A stretch of 42,535 nt of DNA from Marisimplicoccus sp964437815 (GTDB lineage Bacteria > Bacteroidota > Bacteroidia > Flavobacteriales > Flavobacteriaceae), in assembly GCA_964437815.1 (NCBI GenBank), contig CAYTIE010000009.1, positions 1-42,535 of the forward strand. The letters are read 5' to 3'. Below the pieces are notes generated by a model. It saw only the letters and a program-made list of their open reading frames with translations, did no database searches and had not been told where the DNA came from. Shown piece after piece: positions 32,914 to 42,530 of this stretch. Positions within the stretch are counted from its first letter, which is position 1, and each line of letters opens with the position of its first letter. The position numbers were made by a program, and so were the translations under genes.

Positions 32914-34197
32914 TTAGATTTCTCTAATAATATTTACTAATCGTTTAGTGAGGTTTAACCTTGAAAATTCAGATATCTTATCTGGAATTTTTTCTTTAAA
33001 CTCACCTTTAAGCCAAGTATTATAACTTTTAAATATATAATTGACTATTTTGTCTAAATCATTTTCTGAGAAAGTAACTGAATCTTCTGAAATCGATATA
33101 AGAGATTCTGATTCTGAATTAGCATGTGAAAAATTAATAATGGGAGAACCAGTAGCAAGATATTCAATAAGCTTACCTGATACCATATCTGGTCTATCTG
33201 TTCCCTTATAATTAAAATTAACTAATAGATTAGAAGATTTCATCAATTTAATAGCTTGATTATGTGGTAAATATCCTGCTGATTGTGTATCAATAAATTT
33301 TGAAAACAAATCAATGATTTGATTATCAATATTCCCTGCTAGATTAAATTTAATTTTTAGATGCTTATTAAGTGAATCTAGTCTTTGAATTGCTTTTAAA
33401 AATATATTATAATTATTATTTCTTGAAAGCACGCCTGTAAAAACTATATTAAAATAATCTGGTCTAATTGACTCGACTTTATCAAACTCTTGTTTATCAT
33501 ATCCATTGTAGATTGAAAAGAATTTTTGTTTTACATGAATTTTATTCTTAAGAATGGTATGATATTGATCCCCAACTGTTGTTATTATTCCATCAGAAGA
33601 TTTAAGAACCTTTTTTTCTAATCTTAAATCAAATTTCTTTATAAAATTAAATCTAAAATAGTCTTTTAAGTAAAATATTTCTTGCCAAGGATCACGAAAA
33701 TCGGCCAACCATTTAACCCCTGTTATTTTTTTTACTTTAAGTCCAATTAAGTGAGTTGAATGAGGGGGGCCAGTAGTAATTACATATTTTATATTCTGAT
33801 CTCTTATTATTTTTAATGCTTTTCTTATAGCAAAAGGATTCCATCCAATTCTTGCATCAGGAATAAATAAATTTAATCTTACAAATGCTAAAATTTTATC
33901 AAAAAATGTCTTTTTAGGTATTACAGATTGTGGAATTCGCCTATCAGAATAAAAAAAGCGATAAAACTTTAGTGCTTCTAAAGAGAAAGTTTTGTGTATC
34001 TCTATATTAGGAACTTGATTCTCTAAGCTTTTATCAATAGATGGATAGGATGCATAAGATGGATTTACTGATATGATGATTGGCTTGAAATTAAACTGTG
34101 AGAGATATTTAGAGAAGTACATCCATCTTTGAACACCAGATCCTCCTGCTGGAGGCCAGTAATATGATATAATCAATATTTTTTCAGTTTTTTGCAA
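32914..34197 (-). CDS. Glycosyltransferase, GT4-like
   Basis: A 427-residue GT-B glycosyltransferase. The N-terminal half has LIISYYWPPAGGSGVQRWMYFSKYL (7-31), the glycine-rich acceptor-side loop of GT4 enzymes. The C-terminal half has FTGVLSRNNNYNIFLKAI and the nucleotide-sugar part SGKLIEYLATGSPIINF. It probably builds a surface polysaccharide or glycolipid; donor and acceptor are unknown. It lies 3 bp after the DUF3078 gene, at the end of the suf operon, which is an unexpected partner for a Fe-S operon. Confidence 0.85.
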   Translation of the reverse strand: MQKTEKILIISYYWPPAGGSGVQRWMYFSKYLSQFNFKPIIISVNPSYASYPSIDKSLENQVPNIEIHKTFSLEALKFYRFFYSDRRIPQSVIPKKTFFDKILAFVRLNLFIPDARIGWNPFAIRKALKIIRDQNIKYVITTGPPHSTHLIGLKVKKITGVKWLADFRDPWQEIFYLKDYFRFNFIKKFDLRLEKKVLKSSDGIITTVGDQYHTILKNKIHVKQKFFSIYNGYDKQEFDKVESIRPDYFNIVFTGVLSRNNNYNIFLKAIQRLDSLNKHLKIKFNLAGNIDNQIIDLFSKFIDTQSAGYLPHNQAIKLMKSSNLLVNFNYKGTDRPDMVSGKLIEYLATGSPIINFSHANSESESLISISEDSVTFSENDLDKIVNYIFKSYNTWLKGEFKEKIPDKISEFSRLNLTKRLVNIIREI

Positions 34198-34200
34198 TCT

Positions 34201-35079
34201 TTAATTTAAGTTAAGTTGAACTCCTATCCCAATGATTTCTCGAATTTGAAGTCTTGCAATTGAATTATCATCATATATAAACTGCATTATTAACTGCGTA
34301 GACAAAAAAGGGTTAACATCAAGATCAATTTCTAACAAATAATCTAAATCTATATTTTCAGGTTTATCAAGATAATTTGAAAATAATTTCAAATCTTGTT
34401 TATAATTTACATTGTCTAGGATTTTTCCTTCAGAATGAAAAGTCAAATTAGCACCTAATTCATGTCTAGAACCCTTATCTTTTAAAACCCCGTAATAAGA
34501 CTCCATATCATTTAGATTGTCAGTAAAAATTTTACTGACAAGAATAAGTCTTGCTGCTATAGGAGAATAGTTAACCCACAGTGTCTTATCTTTTTTCCAA
34601 AGTAAACCTGACCCTAACTGAAAATAAGATGGAGAAAATATTCTAGTTTTTAATTCTCTAGTTTCATTATTTTCACTATCCTTAGAATACTTGTAACCAT
34701 TACCTAGCTGAGAGTTAAAATTAAAAAAAGCAGAAAAAGATAAATTATTTGAAAACTTTTTACCAACTATAGACTGGATTAAAATCCTATCATCAATTTT
34801 TCTTGCAAAAGATGCATTTTTAAATTTTGTTAAACCATATGCTGATTCAATATTTGTTAACCAGTCCCACCCTAAATACCTATATCTCCATTCATAGTTA
34901 AATTTTAAAGTTCCTGAAAAATTATTAGTTCCTCCGCCAACCCAATCACTAAAACCTGTTTGATTTAATAACAGTCCAGCCTTACCGCGTTTTGTCCATA
35001 ACGAATCTATTTTCTCTGATTCTTGAGAATACAACGTTTGTGAAAGTATAAATACAGAAATTAATAATAGAACTCTCAT
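34201..35079 (-). CDS. DUF3078 domain-containing outer-membrane protein
   Basis: From the ATG at 35079 it has 292 residues with a signal peptide (1-18, MRVLLLISVFILSQTLYS). The mature part starts with the DUF3078 motif GLLLNQTGFSDWVGGGTNNFSGTL and continues as amphipathic strands like a beta-barrel (YNWR-type repeats, final IGVQLNLN). An ATG at 35133 would run into the preceding DUF59 gene and add 18 non-signal residues, so it is rejected. DUF3078 proteins are of unknown function but follow suf genes in flavobacteria. Confidence 0.85.
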   Translation of the reverse strand: MRVLLLISVFILSQTLYSQESEKIDSLWTKRGKAGLLLNQTGFSDWVGGGTNNFSGTLKFNYEWRYRYLGWDWLTNIESAYGLTKFKNASFARKIDDRILIQSIVGKKFSNNLSFSAFFNFNSQLGNGYKYSKDSENNETRELKTRIFSPSYFQLGSGLLWKKDKTLWVNYSPIAARLILVSKIFTDNLNDMESYYGVLKDKGSRHELGANLTFHSEGKILDNVNYKQDLKLFSNYLDKPENIDLDYLLEIDLDVNPFLSTQLIMQFIYDDNSIARLQIREIIGIGVQLNLN

Positions 35080-35098
35080 TAAGATAATTTCAATGTTC

Positions 35099-35425
35099 TT
35101 ACATAAAGCCAAGCTCCAGCTTAGCTTCATCACTCATTAGATCTTTTGTCCAAGGAGGATCAAATGTTATTTCAACCTCAGCATCTTTTACTTCATCAAT
35201 TGATTTTACCTTGTCTTCAACTTCTTTTGGAAGACTTTCCGCAACTGGACAATTTGGGGATGTTAATGTCATTAAAATTTTAACTTCATTGTCTTCATTA
35301 ATAAAAACATCATATATAAGCCCTAATTCATAAACATCAACTGGAATCTCGGGATCAAAAACCTGTTTTAATTCATTGACTATTTTTTCTCCCAGAAGAT
35401 TTGAATCATTTTTTTTTTCATTCAT
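35099..35425 (-). CDS. DUF59/MIP18-family Fe-S assembly protein (SufT-like)
   Basis: A 108-residue member of the DUF59 family, which helps mature Fe-S proteins. The core DPEIPVDVYELGLIYDV (about 24-40), TLTSPNCPVAESLP with the conserved Cys, and FDPPWTKDLMSDEAKLELGF are all typical. It lies 3 bp after sufE inside the suf operon. In many flavobacteria a DUF2480 gene comes next; here DUF3078 does, after 19 bp. Confidence 0.92.
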   Translation of the reverse strand: MNEKKNDSNLLGEKIVNELKQVFDPEIPVDVYELGLIYDVFINEDNEVKILMTLTSPNCPVAESLPKEVEDKVKSIDEVKDAEVEITFDPPWTKDLMSDEAKLELGFM

Positions 35426-35428
35426 AAC

Positions 35429-35851
35429 TTACTTTTTAGAATTATATGCCACTGCATATATTTTTATTTGTTTTACCATAGCTAATAAGCCATTTGCTCT
35501 TGTTTGTGATAAATGATTACTTAATCCTATCTTATCAATAAAATCCATTTTAGCATTAATTATATCTTCTGGTTTTTGATCAGAAAAAACAGATATTAGT
35601 ATTGATATAATCCCTTTAGAGATAATTGCATCACTATCTGCAGTATAAATCATCTTATCATCAATAATTTCAGCATGAAGCCAAACATTACTTTGACATC
35701 CTTTTACTAAATTATCATCAACTCTGTTTATTTCATTGAAATCCGGTAAGTTTTTACCTAGATCAATTAAATATTGATATTTTTCAGACCAATCATCAAA
35801 AAAATTAAATTCATTGACAATTTCTTGTTGTATAGATTCAATGTTTCCCAC
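35429..35851 (-). CDS. sufE: SufE: cysteine desulfurase sulfur acceptor
   Basis: SufE takes persulfide sulfur from SufS and passes it to SufBCD. The acceptor cysteine is in NLVKGCQSNVWLH (C52 from this start). The family N-terminus IQQEIVNEFNFFDDWSEKYQYLIDLG is clear. There is no in-frame ATG before it: GTG at 35851 gives MGNIESIQQE, which matches the family; TTG at 35857 would add two residues. It lies 16 bp after sufS. Confidence 0.93.
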   Translation of the reverse strand: MGNIESIQQEIVNEFNFFDDWSEKYQYLIDLGKNLPDFNEINRVDDNLVKGCQSNVWLHAEIIDDKMIYTADSDAIISKGIISILISVFSDQKPEDIINAKMDFIDKIGLSNHLSQTRANGLLAMVKQIKIYAVAYNSKK

Positions 35852-35867
35852 ATACAAAAATAATGAA

Positions 35868-37082
35868 TTATCCCAACATGTTTGATGCCTTAATTAAAGC
35901 ATCAATCAATACATCTATTTCGCTTTTTGTATTATAAAACGAAAGAGATACTCGAACAGTTCCAGGAATTTTATAATAATCCATAACTGGTTGAGTACAA
36001 TGTTGACCTGTCCTAACAGCAATTCCAAACTGATCAAGAATAGAGCCTAAATCAGATGGATGATGATTAGATAAATTAAATGATATTACTGAAATTTTGT
36101 TTGCTGAATTTCCATAAATTTTTATTCCTGGGATTTTGTTTAACTTATCTGTAGCATATTTTAAAAGTTCTTGCTCATAAGATTCAATATTATCAAATCC
36201 TATTTCATTCATATAGTCAATAGCTGCACCAAAACCAATTACTCCTGAAATATTTGGTGTCCCCGCCTCAAATTTATGAGGTAAATCAGCATATTCTGTT
36301 TTATTAAATGTTACGCTTGAAATCATTTCTCCACCACCTTGATAAGGGGGTAACTCTTCTAGTAACTCAGATTTCCCATAAAGAAATCCAACACCTGTAG
36401 GGCCACAAAGCTTATGTGCTGAGGCAACATAATAGTCTGCATCTATTTCTGATAAATTAATTTTAAAGTGTGCCGCACCCTGAGCTCCATCAACAAAGAC
36501 TTTAGTATTATTTTTGTGCGATAGATCAATTATCTCTTCAATTGGATTTATTGTTCCAAGAGAATTTGAAACATGACTTACAAAAACAAACTTTACATTT
36601 TTATTCAACATTTTTTTGAAAGCTTCAATATCAAGTGAACCATCATCTTTCATTGGGATAACATTTAATTTTGCATCTGTTTTTTCACAAAGGATTTGCC
36701 ATGGGACAATATTAGAATGATGTTCCATTTCTGATAAAATTAATTCATCAGAACTACTGATTTGGGATTCTAATCCAGAAGAAACGATATTTATACCATG
36801 TGTTGTTCCAGAGGTAAAAATAACCTCAAAATCATTTTTGATTCCAAAATGATTTTGAATTTTTTTCCTTGACAATTCGTATTGATTTGTAGCATCTGCA
36901 CTTAGAGAATGCAGTCCTCTATGAATATTTGAATTATATTTTTCATAATAATCTACAATTTTTCGTATGACTTGTTTTGGAGTCTGAGAAGTTGCAGCAT
37001 TATCAAAATAAACTAAATCAGTTCCATTTATCTTGTTATTTAATATTGGAAAATCCTCCCTAATTTTGTAAACGTCTTTCAT
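35868..37082 (-). CDS. sufS: SufS: cysteine desulfurase
   Basis: SufS is a group II PLP cysteine desulfurase that supplies sulfur for Fe-S clusters. The PLP lysine is K224 (ASAHKLCGPTGVG) and the catalytic cysteine C362 (RTGQHCTQP). The PLP-binding FDNAATSQTP and EMEHHSN are intact. The 404-residue length is typical. It begins on the base after the sufD stop and pairs with sufE directly downstream. Confidence 0.97.
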   Translation of the reverse strand: MKDVYKIREDFPILNNKINGTDLVYFDNAATSQTPKQVIRKIVDYYEKYNSNIHRGLHSLSADATNQYELSRKKIQNHFGIKNDFEVIFTSGTTHGINIVSSGLESQISSSDELILSEMEHHSNIVPWQILCEKTDAKLNVIPMKDDGSLDIEAFKKMLNKNVKFVFVSHVSNSLGTINPIEEIIDLSHKNNTKVFVDGAQGAAHFKINLSEIDADYYVASAHKLCGPTGVGFLYGKSELLEELPPYQGGGEMISSVTFNKTEYADLPHKFEAGTPNISGVIGFGAAIDYMNEIGFDNIESYEQELLKYATDKLNKIPGIKIYGNSANKISVISFNLSNHHPSDLGSILDQFGIAVRTGQHCTQPVMDYYKIPGTVRVSLSFYNTKSEIDVLIDALIKASNMLG

Positions 37083-38399
37083 TTATAAATCAAATCCTAA
37101 ATTAACCCCAAGTTTAGAAGCAATTAATTTCTTTATTTTTCTATTTAGATTTGGAATTCTTACACTTTCAAGAACATTATTAGCAAATCCATATGTTAGT
37201 AATGCTCTTGCTTCTCTTTCTGGAATTCCTCTTGTTTTAAGATAAAACAGGGCCTGTTTATCTAATTGTCCAACTGTACACCCATGAGAACACTTAACAT
37301 CATCTGCAAAAATTTCTAATTGAGGTTTTGTGTTAACTTTTGATTTATCAGTTATTAAAATATTATTGTTTTGCTGAAAAGCATTGGTTTTTTGAGCTTC
37401 TTTCTCAACAATTATTCTTCCATTAAAAACTCCAACTGAACTATCAGAAAAAATACCTTTATAATCTTGATGACTATCACAATTTGGTTTTGCATGGTTT
37501 ACAAGAGTATTATGGTCAACATGTTGTTTAGACTCTAACATTGTTAAACCTTTAAGAGTTGAAGAGATATTAGAACCTTTATGATAAAATCTTAAATTAT
37601 TTCTTGTAAGATTTCCTCCAAAAGAAAAAGTGTGAACACTAACATTGCTATCTTTCTCCTGATTGATAAATGTATTATCAATTAAAGAAGAACTTAGAAG
37701 ATCATTTTGAATTTTATAGTAATCAATAAACGAATTACTCTCTGCATAAATTTCTGTTACACTATTTGTAACAACTTTATGATCAGCCAAAGATTGATGT
37801 CTTTCGATAATTTGAACATTTGAATTACTATCTGCTATAATTAAATTTCTAGGCTGAAGCCATATTGACTTTTGATTACCTGTTGAGAAATGCAAAATTT
37901 GTATTGGGTCTTCAGGTTCGACATTTTTGGGTATTAATATGTATGCCCCTTCTTTAGTATAAGATGTATTAAGCGAAGACAAACTATCTTCATCTGGTAC
38001 AATCTTATTAAAATACTTTTTGATAGTTTTTTTATATTTTGATTTAGAGATAGCTGCAGATAAAACACAAATATCCATTCCATCATGAGTTGTTTTTGAA
38101 AGAAAAGGACTATATACTCCATCAATAAATACAAGTTTAAATGAATCAATATCATTTAAATAATACTTTTTAATATCCTTCAATTCAATATTACTTTCTG
38201 AAGTAGGGCTTAAATGATAATCTTTTTGAGTGATTGAAGCAAGAGATGTATACTTCCATAATTCGTCCTTTTTACCAGGAAATCCATTTGCCTCAAACCT
38301 TCGTAAAGCTTCCTTTCTATATTTATGAATTGGATGTAATAAATCAACATCCTGTTCAAAAGCTAAATGAGAATCTAACAATTTTTCTTTAAAGTCCAT
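37083..38399 (-). CDS. sufD: SufD: Fe-S scaffold subunit
   Basis: SufD, 438 residues, forms with SufB and SufC the scaffold on which Fe-S clusters are built. It has the parallel beta-helix core and the conserved C-terminal KCSHGCTVGQLDKQALFYLKTRGIPEREA, carrying the His used at the SufB-SufD interface. It lies 4 bp after sufC and abuts sufS without a gap. Confidence 0.95.
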   Translation of the reverse strand: MDFKEKLLDSHLAFEQDVDLLHPIHKYRKEALRRFEANGFPGKKDELWKYTSLASITQKDYHLSPTSESNIELKDIKKYYLNDIDSFKLVFIDGVYSPFLSKTTHDGMDICVLSAAISKSKYKKTIKKYFNKIVPDEDSLSSLNTSYTKEGAYILIPKNVEPEDPIQILHFSTGNQKSIWLQPRNLIIADSNSNVQIIERHQSLADHKVVTNSVTEIYAESNSFIDYYKIQNDLLSSSLIDNTFINQEKDSNVSVHTFSFGGNLTRNNLRFYHKGSNISSTLKGLTMLESKQHVDHNTLVNHAKPNCDSHQDYKGIFSDSSVGVFNGRIIVEKEAQKTNAFQQNNNILITDKSKVNTKPQLEIFADDVKCSHGCTVGQLDKQALFYLKTRGIPEREARALLTYGFANNVLESVRIPNLNRKIKKLIASKLGVNLGFDL

Positions 38400-38403
38400 T
38401 TTT

Positions 38404-39153
38404 TTATTTTTTCTCCTTTTTTAACCAGTCATATCCTTTGTCTTCTATTTTCTTAGCTAAGGATTTATCTCCTGACTTAATTACTTTTCCATCTAAAATA
38501 ACATGAACAAAGTCAGGGACTATATAATCAAGGAGCCTCTGATAATGAGTTATAAGAACCACCGCATTATCATCATTACTGTATTTCATTACACCATTAG
38601 CAACAATTTTTAAAGCATCAATATCTAAACCAGAATCTGTCTCATCTAAGACAGCTAACTCTGGTTCCAACATCGCCATTTGAAAAATTTCATTTCTTTT
38701 TTTCTCCCCTCCCGAAAAACCTTCATTAAGTGATCTTGATAAAAAATTTGAGTCAATATTAAGAAGTGAAGATTTTTCTCTAATTTTTTTTAACATTTCT
38801 CTTGAACTCATTTCATCAAGGCCTTTTGCTTTTCGAGATTCATTTATTGCAGTCTTAATAAAATTGGTAACTGTTAATCCCGGTATCTCAACAGGATATT
38901 GGAAAGACATGAAGATTCCTTCATGAGCCCTTTCAGAAGCACTTAAGTCATTAATTTCATTAGATTTAAAATAAAGATTTCCTTTAGTTACTTCATAATC
39001 CTCATGTCCTGATATTACATTAGCTAATGTACTCTTACCAGAACCATTGGGCCCCATGATTGCATGAATTTCCCCCTTTTTAACTTTTAAATTAACTCCG
39101 TTTAAGATTGACCTGCCTTCAATTTTACAATGTAAATTATTTATTTCTAACAT
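38404..39153 (-). CDS. sufC: SufC: ABC-type ATPase of the SUF system
   Basis: SufC is a soluble ABC ATPase (249 residues) that drives conformational change of the SufBD scaffold. Walker A is GPNGSGKST (about 34-42), the ABC signature FSGGEKKRNEI, Walker B LAVLDETDSGLD, and the switch His is in LITHYQRLL. All catalytic motifs are intact. It lies between sufB (12 bp) and sufD (4 bp). Confidence 0.97.
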   Translation of the reverse strand: MLEINNLHCKIEGRSILNGVNLKVKKGEIHAIMGPNGSGKSTLANVISGHEDYEVTKGNLYFKSNEINDLSASERAHEGIFMSFQYPVEIPGLTVTNFIKTAINESRKAKGLDEMSSREMLKKIREKSSLLNIDSNFLSRSLNEGFSGGEKKRNEIFQMAMLEPELAVLDETDSGLDIDALKIVANGVMKYSNDDNAVVLITHYQRLLDYIVPDFVHVILDGKVIKSGDKSLAKKIEDKGYDWLKKEKK

Positions 39154-39165
39154 ATTATTATTTTT

Positions 39166-40611
39166 TTATCCTACTGACCCTTCTAATGAAATTTCTAAAA
39201 GTTTTTTTGCTTCAACCGCAAATTCCATTGGCAACTTATTCAGGATTTCTGCACTAAAACCATTAACTATTAGAGCAATTGCTTTCTCAGTATCAATTCC
39301 TCTTTGGTTACAATAAAATATTTGATCTTCACCTATTTTACTTGTTGTTGCCTCATGTTCAATTTGAGCTGATTTATTTTGAGCTTCAATATATGGATAT
39401 GTATGAGCTCCACAATTATTCCCCATTAAAAGAGAATCACATTGTGAAAAATTTCTAGCATTATCAGCACGTGGTGAGATTTTTACAAGTCCTCTATAAC
39501 TTCCTTGTGATTTCCCAGCACAAATACCTTTTGAAATAATTGTACTCTTAGTATTTTTTCCAAGATGAATCATTTTTGTTCCAGTATCTGCTTGCTGAAA
39601 ATTATTTGTAACAGCAATAGAATAGAATTCACCTATAGAATCATTTCCCTTTAATACACAAGAAGGATACTTCCAAGTAACTGCAGATCCTGTCTCAACT
39701 TGTGTCCATGATATTTTTGCTCTATCGTGACAAATTCCTCTTTTAGTTACAAAATTATACACACCTCCTCTTCCTTTTTTATCTCCAGGGTACCAGTTTT
39801 GCACAGTTGAATATTTTATTTCTGCATCATCAAGAGCAATTAGCTCAACAACAGCTGCATGAAGTTGATTTTCATCACGAGATGGAGCTGTACAACCCTC
39901 TAAATAACTAACATAACTATCTTTGTCAGCAATTAACAGAGTTCTTTCAAACTGTCCTGTTCCAGCTTGATTAATCCTAAAGTATGTTGATAGTTCCATT
40001 GGACACTTAACTCCTTTTGGTATATAACAGAATGATCCATCTGAAAATACAGCTGAGTTCAACGCTGCATAATAATTGTCTTTTTGCGGAACAACCGTTC
40101 CTATATATTTCCTTACCAATTCAGGATGGTTTTTTATTGCATCAGAAATTGAACAAAAAATAATTCCCTTTTCTGATAAAGTATCTTTAAATGATGTCGC
40201 GACCGAGACAGAATCAACTACTACATCCATTGCAACTCCACTTAATCTTTTTTGCTCATCTATAGAGATGCCAAGTTTATTAAATGTTTTTATAAGCTCT
40301 GGATCAACATCATCTAATGATTTTAAATTTTGTTTTTTCTTTGGTGCAGAATAATAAGAAATTTTTTGAAAATCTGGTTTGGCATATTTCAAGCTAGACC
40401 AATCTGGTTCTTCCATTTCTTTCCATGAATTATATGATTCAAGTCGCCATTCTGTCATCCATTTAGGTTCATTCTTCTTTTGAGAAATTTTTCTAATTAT
40501 CTCTTCATTAAGGCCACTAGGAAATGTTTCAGAGTCAATCTCTGTATAAAACCCATACTCGTACTCTTGAGTTTCAAGACTTTTCTTTAATTCTTCTTCT
40601 GTATAAGCCAT
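39166..40611 (-). CDS. sufB: SufB: Fe-S scaffold subunit
   Basis: SufB is the core scaffold for de novo Fe-S assembly. From the ATG at 40611 it has 481 residues, normal length. C-terminal conserved segments include FSQCDSLLMGNNCGAHTYPY and EHEATTSKIGEDQIFYCNQRG. An in-frame ATG at 40638 is rejected because it falls inside the promoter -7 box. It is the first gene of the suf operon. No sufA/iscA-type carrier gene is next to it. Confidence 0.96.
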   Translation of the reverse strand: MAYTEEELKKSLETQEYEYGFYTEIDSETFPSGLNEEIIRKISQKKNEPKWMTEWRLESYNSWKEMEEPDWSSLKYAKPDFQKISYYSAPKKKQNLKSLDDVDPELIKTFNKLGISIDEQKRLSGVAMDVVVDSVSVATSFKDTLSEKGIIFCSISDAIKNHPELVRKYIGTVVPQKDNYYAALNSAVFSDGSFCYIPKGVKCPMELSTYFRINQAGTGQFERTLLIADKDSYVSYLEGCTAPSRDENQLHAAVVELIALDDAEIKYSTVQNWYPGDKKGRGGVYNFVTKRGICHDRAKISWTQVETGSAVTWKYPSCVLKGNDSIGEFYSIAVTNNFQQADTGTKMIHLGKNTKSTIISKGICAGKSQGSYRGLVKISPRADNARNFSQCDSLLMGNNCGAHTYPYIEAQNKSAQIEHEATTSKIGEDQIFYCNQRGIDTEKAIALIVNGFSAEILNKLPMEFAVEAKKLLEISLEGSVG

Positions 40612-40635
40612 TATATTAGCACTTAATTCTACATG

Positions 40636-40643
40636 CAAATATA
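40636..40643 (-). promoter_or_regulatory. Candidate -7 box of the suf operon
   Basis: The minus strand reads TATATTTG, an exact match to TAnnTTTG, 25 bp upstream of the sufB ATG at 40611. Transcription would start near 40630, leaving a leader of about 20 nt. A TTG at the usual -33 spacing is not seen. The box lies in the 66-bp gap between sufB and divergent thiL. Confidence 0.5.
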
Positions 40644-40677
40644 CAACATATCAAGAGTTTTTAGAGTATTTTTGAAT

Positions 40678-41712
40678 ATGGGAAAAGGAGAAGATCTTTC
40701 TGATATTGGTGAAACTGATTTAATAAAAAAAATAACTAAGTCTTTTAAAATATCTAATAAATCTAGTTCTCTTGGAATAGGAGATGATGCAGCCATATTA
40801 AGTTTTAATCAAAAAGAAATTGTTGTTTCTAAAGACATCCTTGTTGAAGGTGTACATTTTGATTTATCATATATGCCTCTTAAGCACTTAGGTTATAAGT
40901 CTATCATAGTTAATGTGTCTGATATACTTTCTATGAACGCAGTTCCATCTCAAATATTAGTTTCTATTGCAGCTTCAAATAGATTTAAGCTTGATGCAAT
41001 GCAAGCAATTTATGATGGAATCAATGCAGCATGCTCTGATTATAACCTAGATTTAGTTGGAGGAGATACAACATCTAGTAATAAAGGACTTATTATATCC
41101 GTTACATGTATAGGAAGTATTGATAAAAAGAAAATTGTAAAAAGATCTGGTGCAAAAGATGGAGATATTCTTGTTGTTAGTGGTGACCTTGGAGGATCAT
41201 ACATGGGTCTCCAAGTTTTAGAAAGAGAGAAGTCAGTCTTTGAAGTTAACCCTAATTCGCAACCTGATTTATCAAAATACACGTATTGTATTCAAAGACA
41301 ACTAAAACCAGAAGCAAGAAAAGATGTAGTTAAGGTATTATCTGAGCTAAATATTGTCCCTACATCTATGATTGATATTAGTGATGGATTATCTACAGAA
41401 ATCAACCACTTATCTAGTTCCTCTAATATTTCAATTCATATATATGAGGATAAAATACCTATTTCCGATGAAACAAAAAATGTTTGTAATGAGTTTAATA
41501 TAAATCCTATAGTTGCTGCCTTAAATGGAGGTGAAGATTATGAATTACTATTTACTATTTCAGAGAAAAATTCAAAAAAAATAATTGACAATTCATTATT
41601 TACAATTTTAGGAAGTTGCACTAAGAAAAAAAGTGATAATTGTATGATTACGGGTATCGGGCAAAAGATTAATATAAGTAGTGAAGGGTGGGATCCTTTT
41701 AATAAACAATAG
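40678..41712 (+). CDS. thiL: Thiamine-monophosphate kinase
   Basis: ThiL phosphorylates thiamine monophosphate to the active diphosphate. From the ATG at 40678 it has 344 residues starting GKGEDLSDIGETDLI, as in the family; the ATG at 40633 adds 15 residues that overlap the suf promoter. Metal and ATP motifs GIGDDAAIL, DILVEGVHFDL, GGDTTSS and DISDGLSTEINH are intact. It is divergent from sufB and ends 2 bp from the ZIP transporter gene on the other strand. Confidence 0.95.
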   Translation: MGKGEDLSDIGETDLIKKITKSFKISNKSSSLGIGDDAAILSFNQKEIVVSKDILVEGVHFDLSYMPLKHLGYKSIIVNVSDILSMNAVPSQILVSIAASNRFKLDAMQAIYDGINAACSDYNLDLVGGDTTSSNKGLIISVTCIGSIDKKKIVKRSGAKDGDILVVSGDLGGSYMGLQVLEREKSVFEVNPNSQPDLSKYTYCIQRQLKPEARKDVVKVLSELNIVPTSMIDISDGLSTEINHLSSSSNISIHIYEDKIPISDETKNVCNEFNINPIVAALNGGEDYELLFTISEKNSKKIIDNSLFTILGSCTKKKSDNCMITGIGQKINISSEGWDPFNKQ

Positions 41713-41714
41713 TC

Positions 41715-42530
41715 CTATCCAAGAGCTACATCTAGGGACATCATTATAATAAATCCTCCAATAAATCCTAAAGTAGCAATATCAGTATACTTGTCTAACT
41801 GGGTCTCGGGTATAACTTCTTCTACAACCACAAATATCATAGCACCAGCTGCAAAGGCAAGTGCGTAAGGCAGAATAGGTGTAAAGAACGTAACTGCAAG
41901 AGCACCTATTACTCCTGCTATCGGCTCAACAATTGCCGATAATTGTCCATACCAAAAGCTTTTGAATCTAGATATCCCTGACCTTCTTAATGGCATCGCC
42001 ACTGCAATTCCTTCAGGAAAATTTTGTAAACCAATACCAAATGCAAGAACTACTGCACCAGCAATCGATGCTTCTGGGATACCAGATGCTACTCCGCCAA
42101 AAAGAACTCCTATAGCAAGTCCTTCTGGAATATTATGAAGTGTAATTGCTAAAACTAATAGTGTTGTTCTTCTCCAAGGAGTCTTTATCCCTTCACTTTC
42201 TTTAAAATTTATATGCAAATGCGGAAGGATTTTATCAAGTCCAAAAATAAATAATGCTCCTAGACCAAATCCGATTGCAGCTGGCATTACTTTAACAAAA
42301 CCTTCTCCTTCACTCATTTCAATAGCCGGAGATAATAAACTCCAAAAACTCGCTGCAACCATAACACCTCCCGTGAACCCAAGCATACCATCTAATGACA
42401 TTCTACTCATAGATTTGAATATTAATGCAGATGAGGCTCCAAGAGCAGTTACTCCCCATGTAAATAAGGTAGCATATAAAGCTCCTTGAATTGGATCTAA
42501 TTTTGAAAAATATTCAATAATTTCATTCAT
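41715..42530 (-). CDS. ZIP-family metal transporter
   Basis: A 271-residue inner-membrane protein with about eight membrane helices, which takes up zinc or other divalent metals. The metal-binding helices show LHNIPEGLAIG (131-141) and QNFPEGIAVA (169-178), the TM4/TM5 signatures; the first His is kept and the second is Asn (QN), as in ZupT-like members. A cytoplasmic loop DKILPHLHINFKE has the His pair typical of the variable loop. The ATG at 42530 lies 5 bp from the window edge; its promoter is outside. It converges with thiL with a 2-bp gap. Confidence 0.92.
   Translation of the reverse strand: MNEIIEYFSKLDPIQGALYATLFTWGVTALGASSALIFKSMSRMSLDGMLGFTGGVMVAASFWSLLSPAIEMSEGEGFVKVMPAAIGFGLGALFIFGLDKILPHLHINFKESEGIKTPWRRTTLLVLAITLHNIPEGLAIGVLFGGVASGIPEASIAGAVVLAFGIGLQNFPEGIAVAMPLRRSGISRFKSFWYGQLSAIVEPIAGVIGALAVTFFTPILPYALAFAAGAMIFVVVEEVIPETQLDKYTDIATLGFIGGFIIMMSLDVALG

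Noticed and set aside
32913..32928. ATTAGA-TTTC-TCTAAT hairpin after nadD as a terminator
   Set aside because: The stem has six pairs, no T run follows, and it lies within the glycosyltransferase 3' end.
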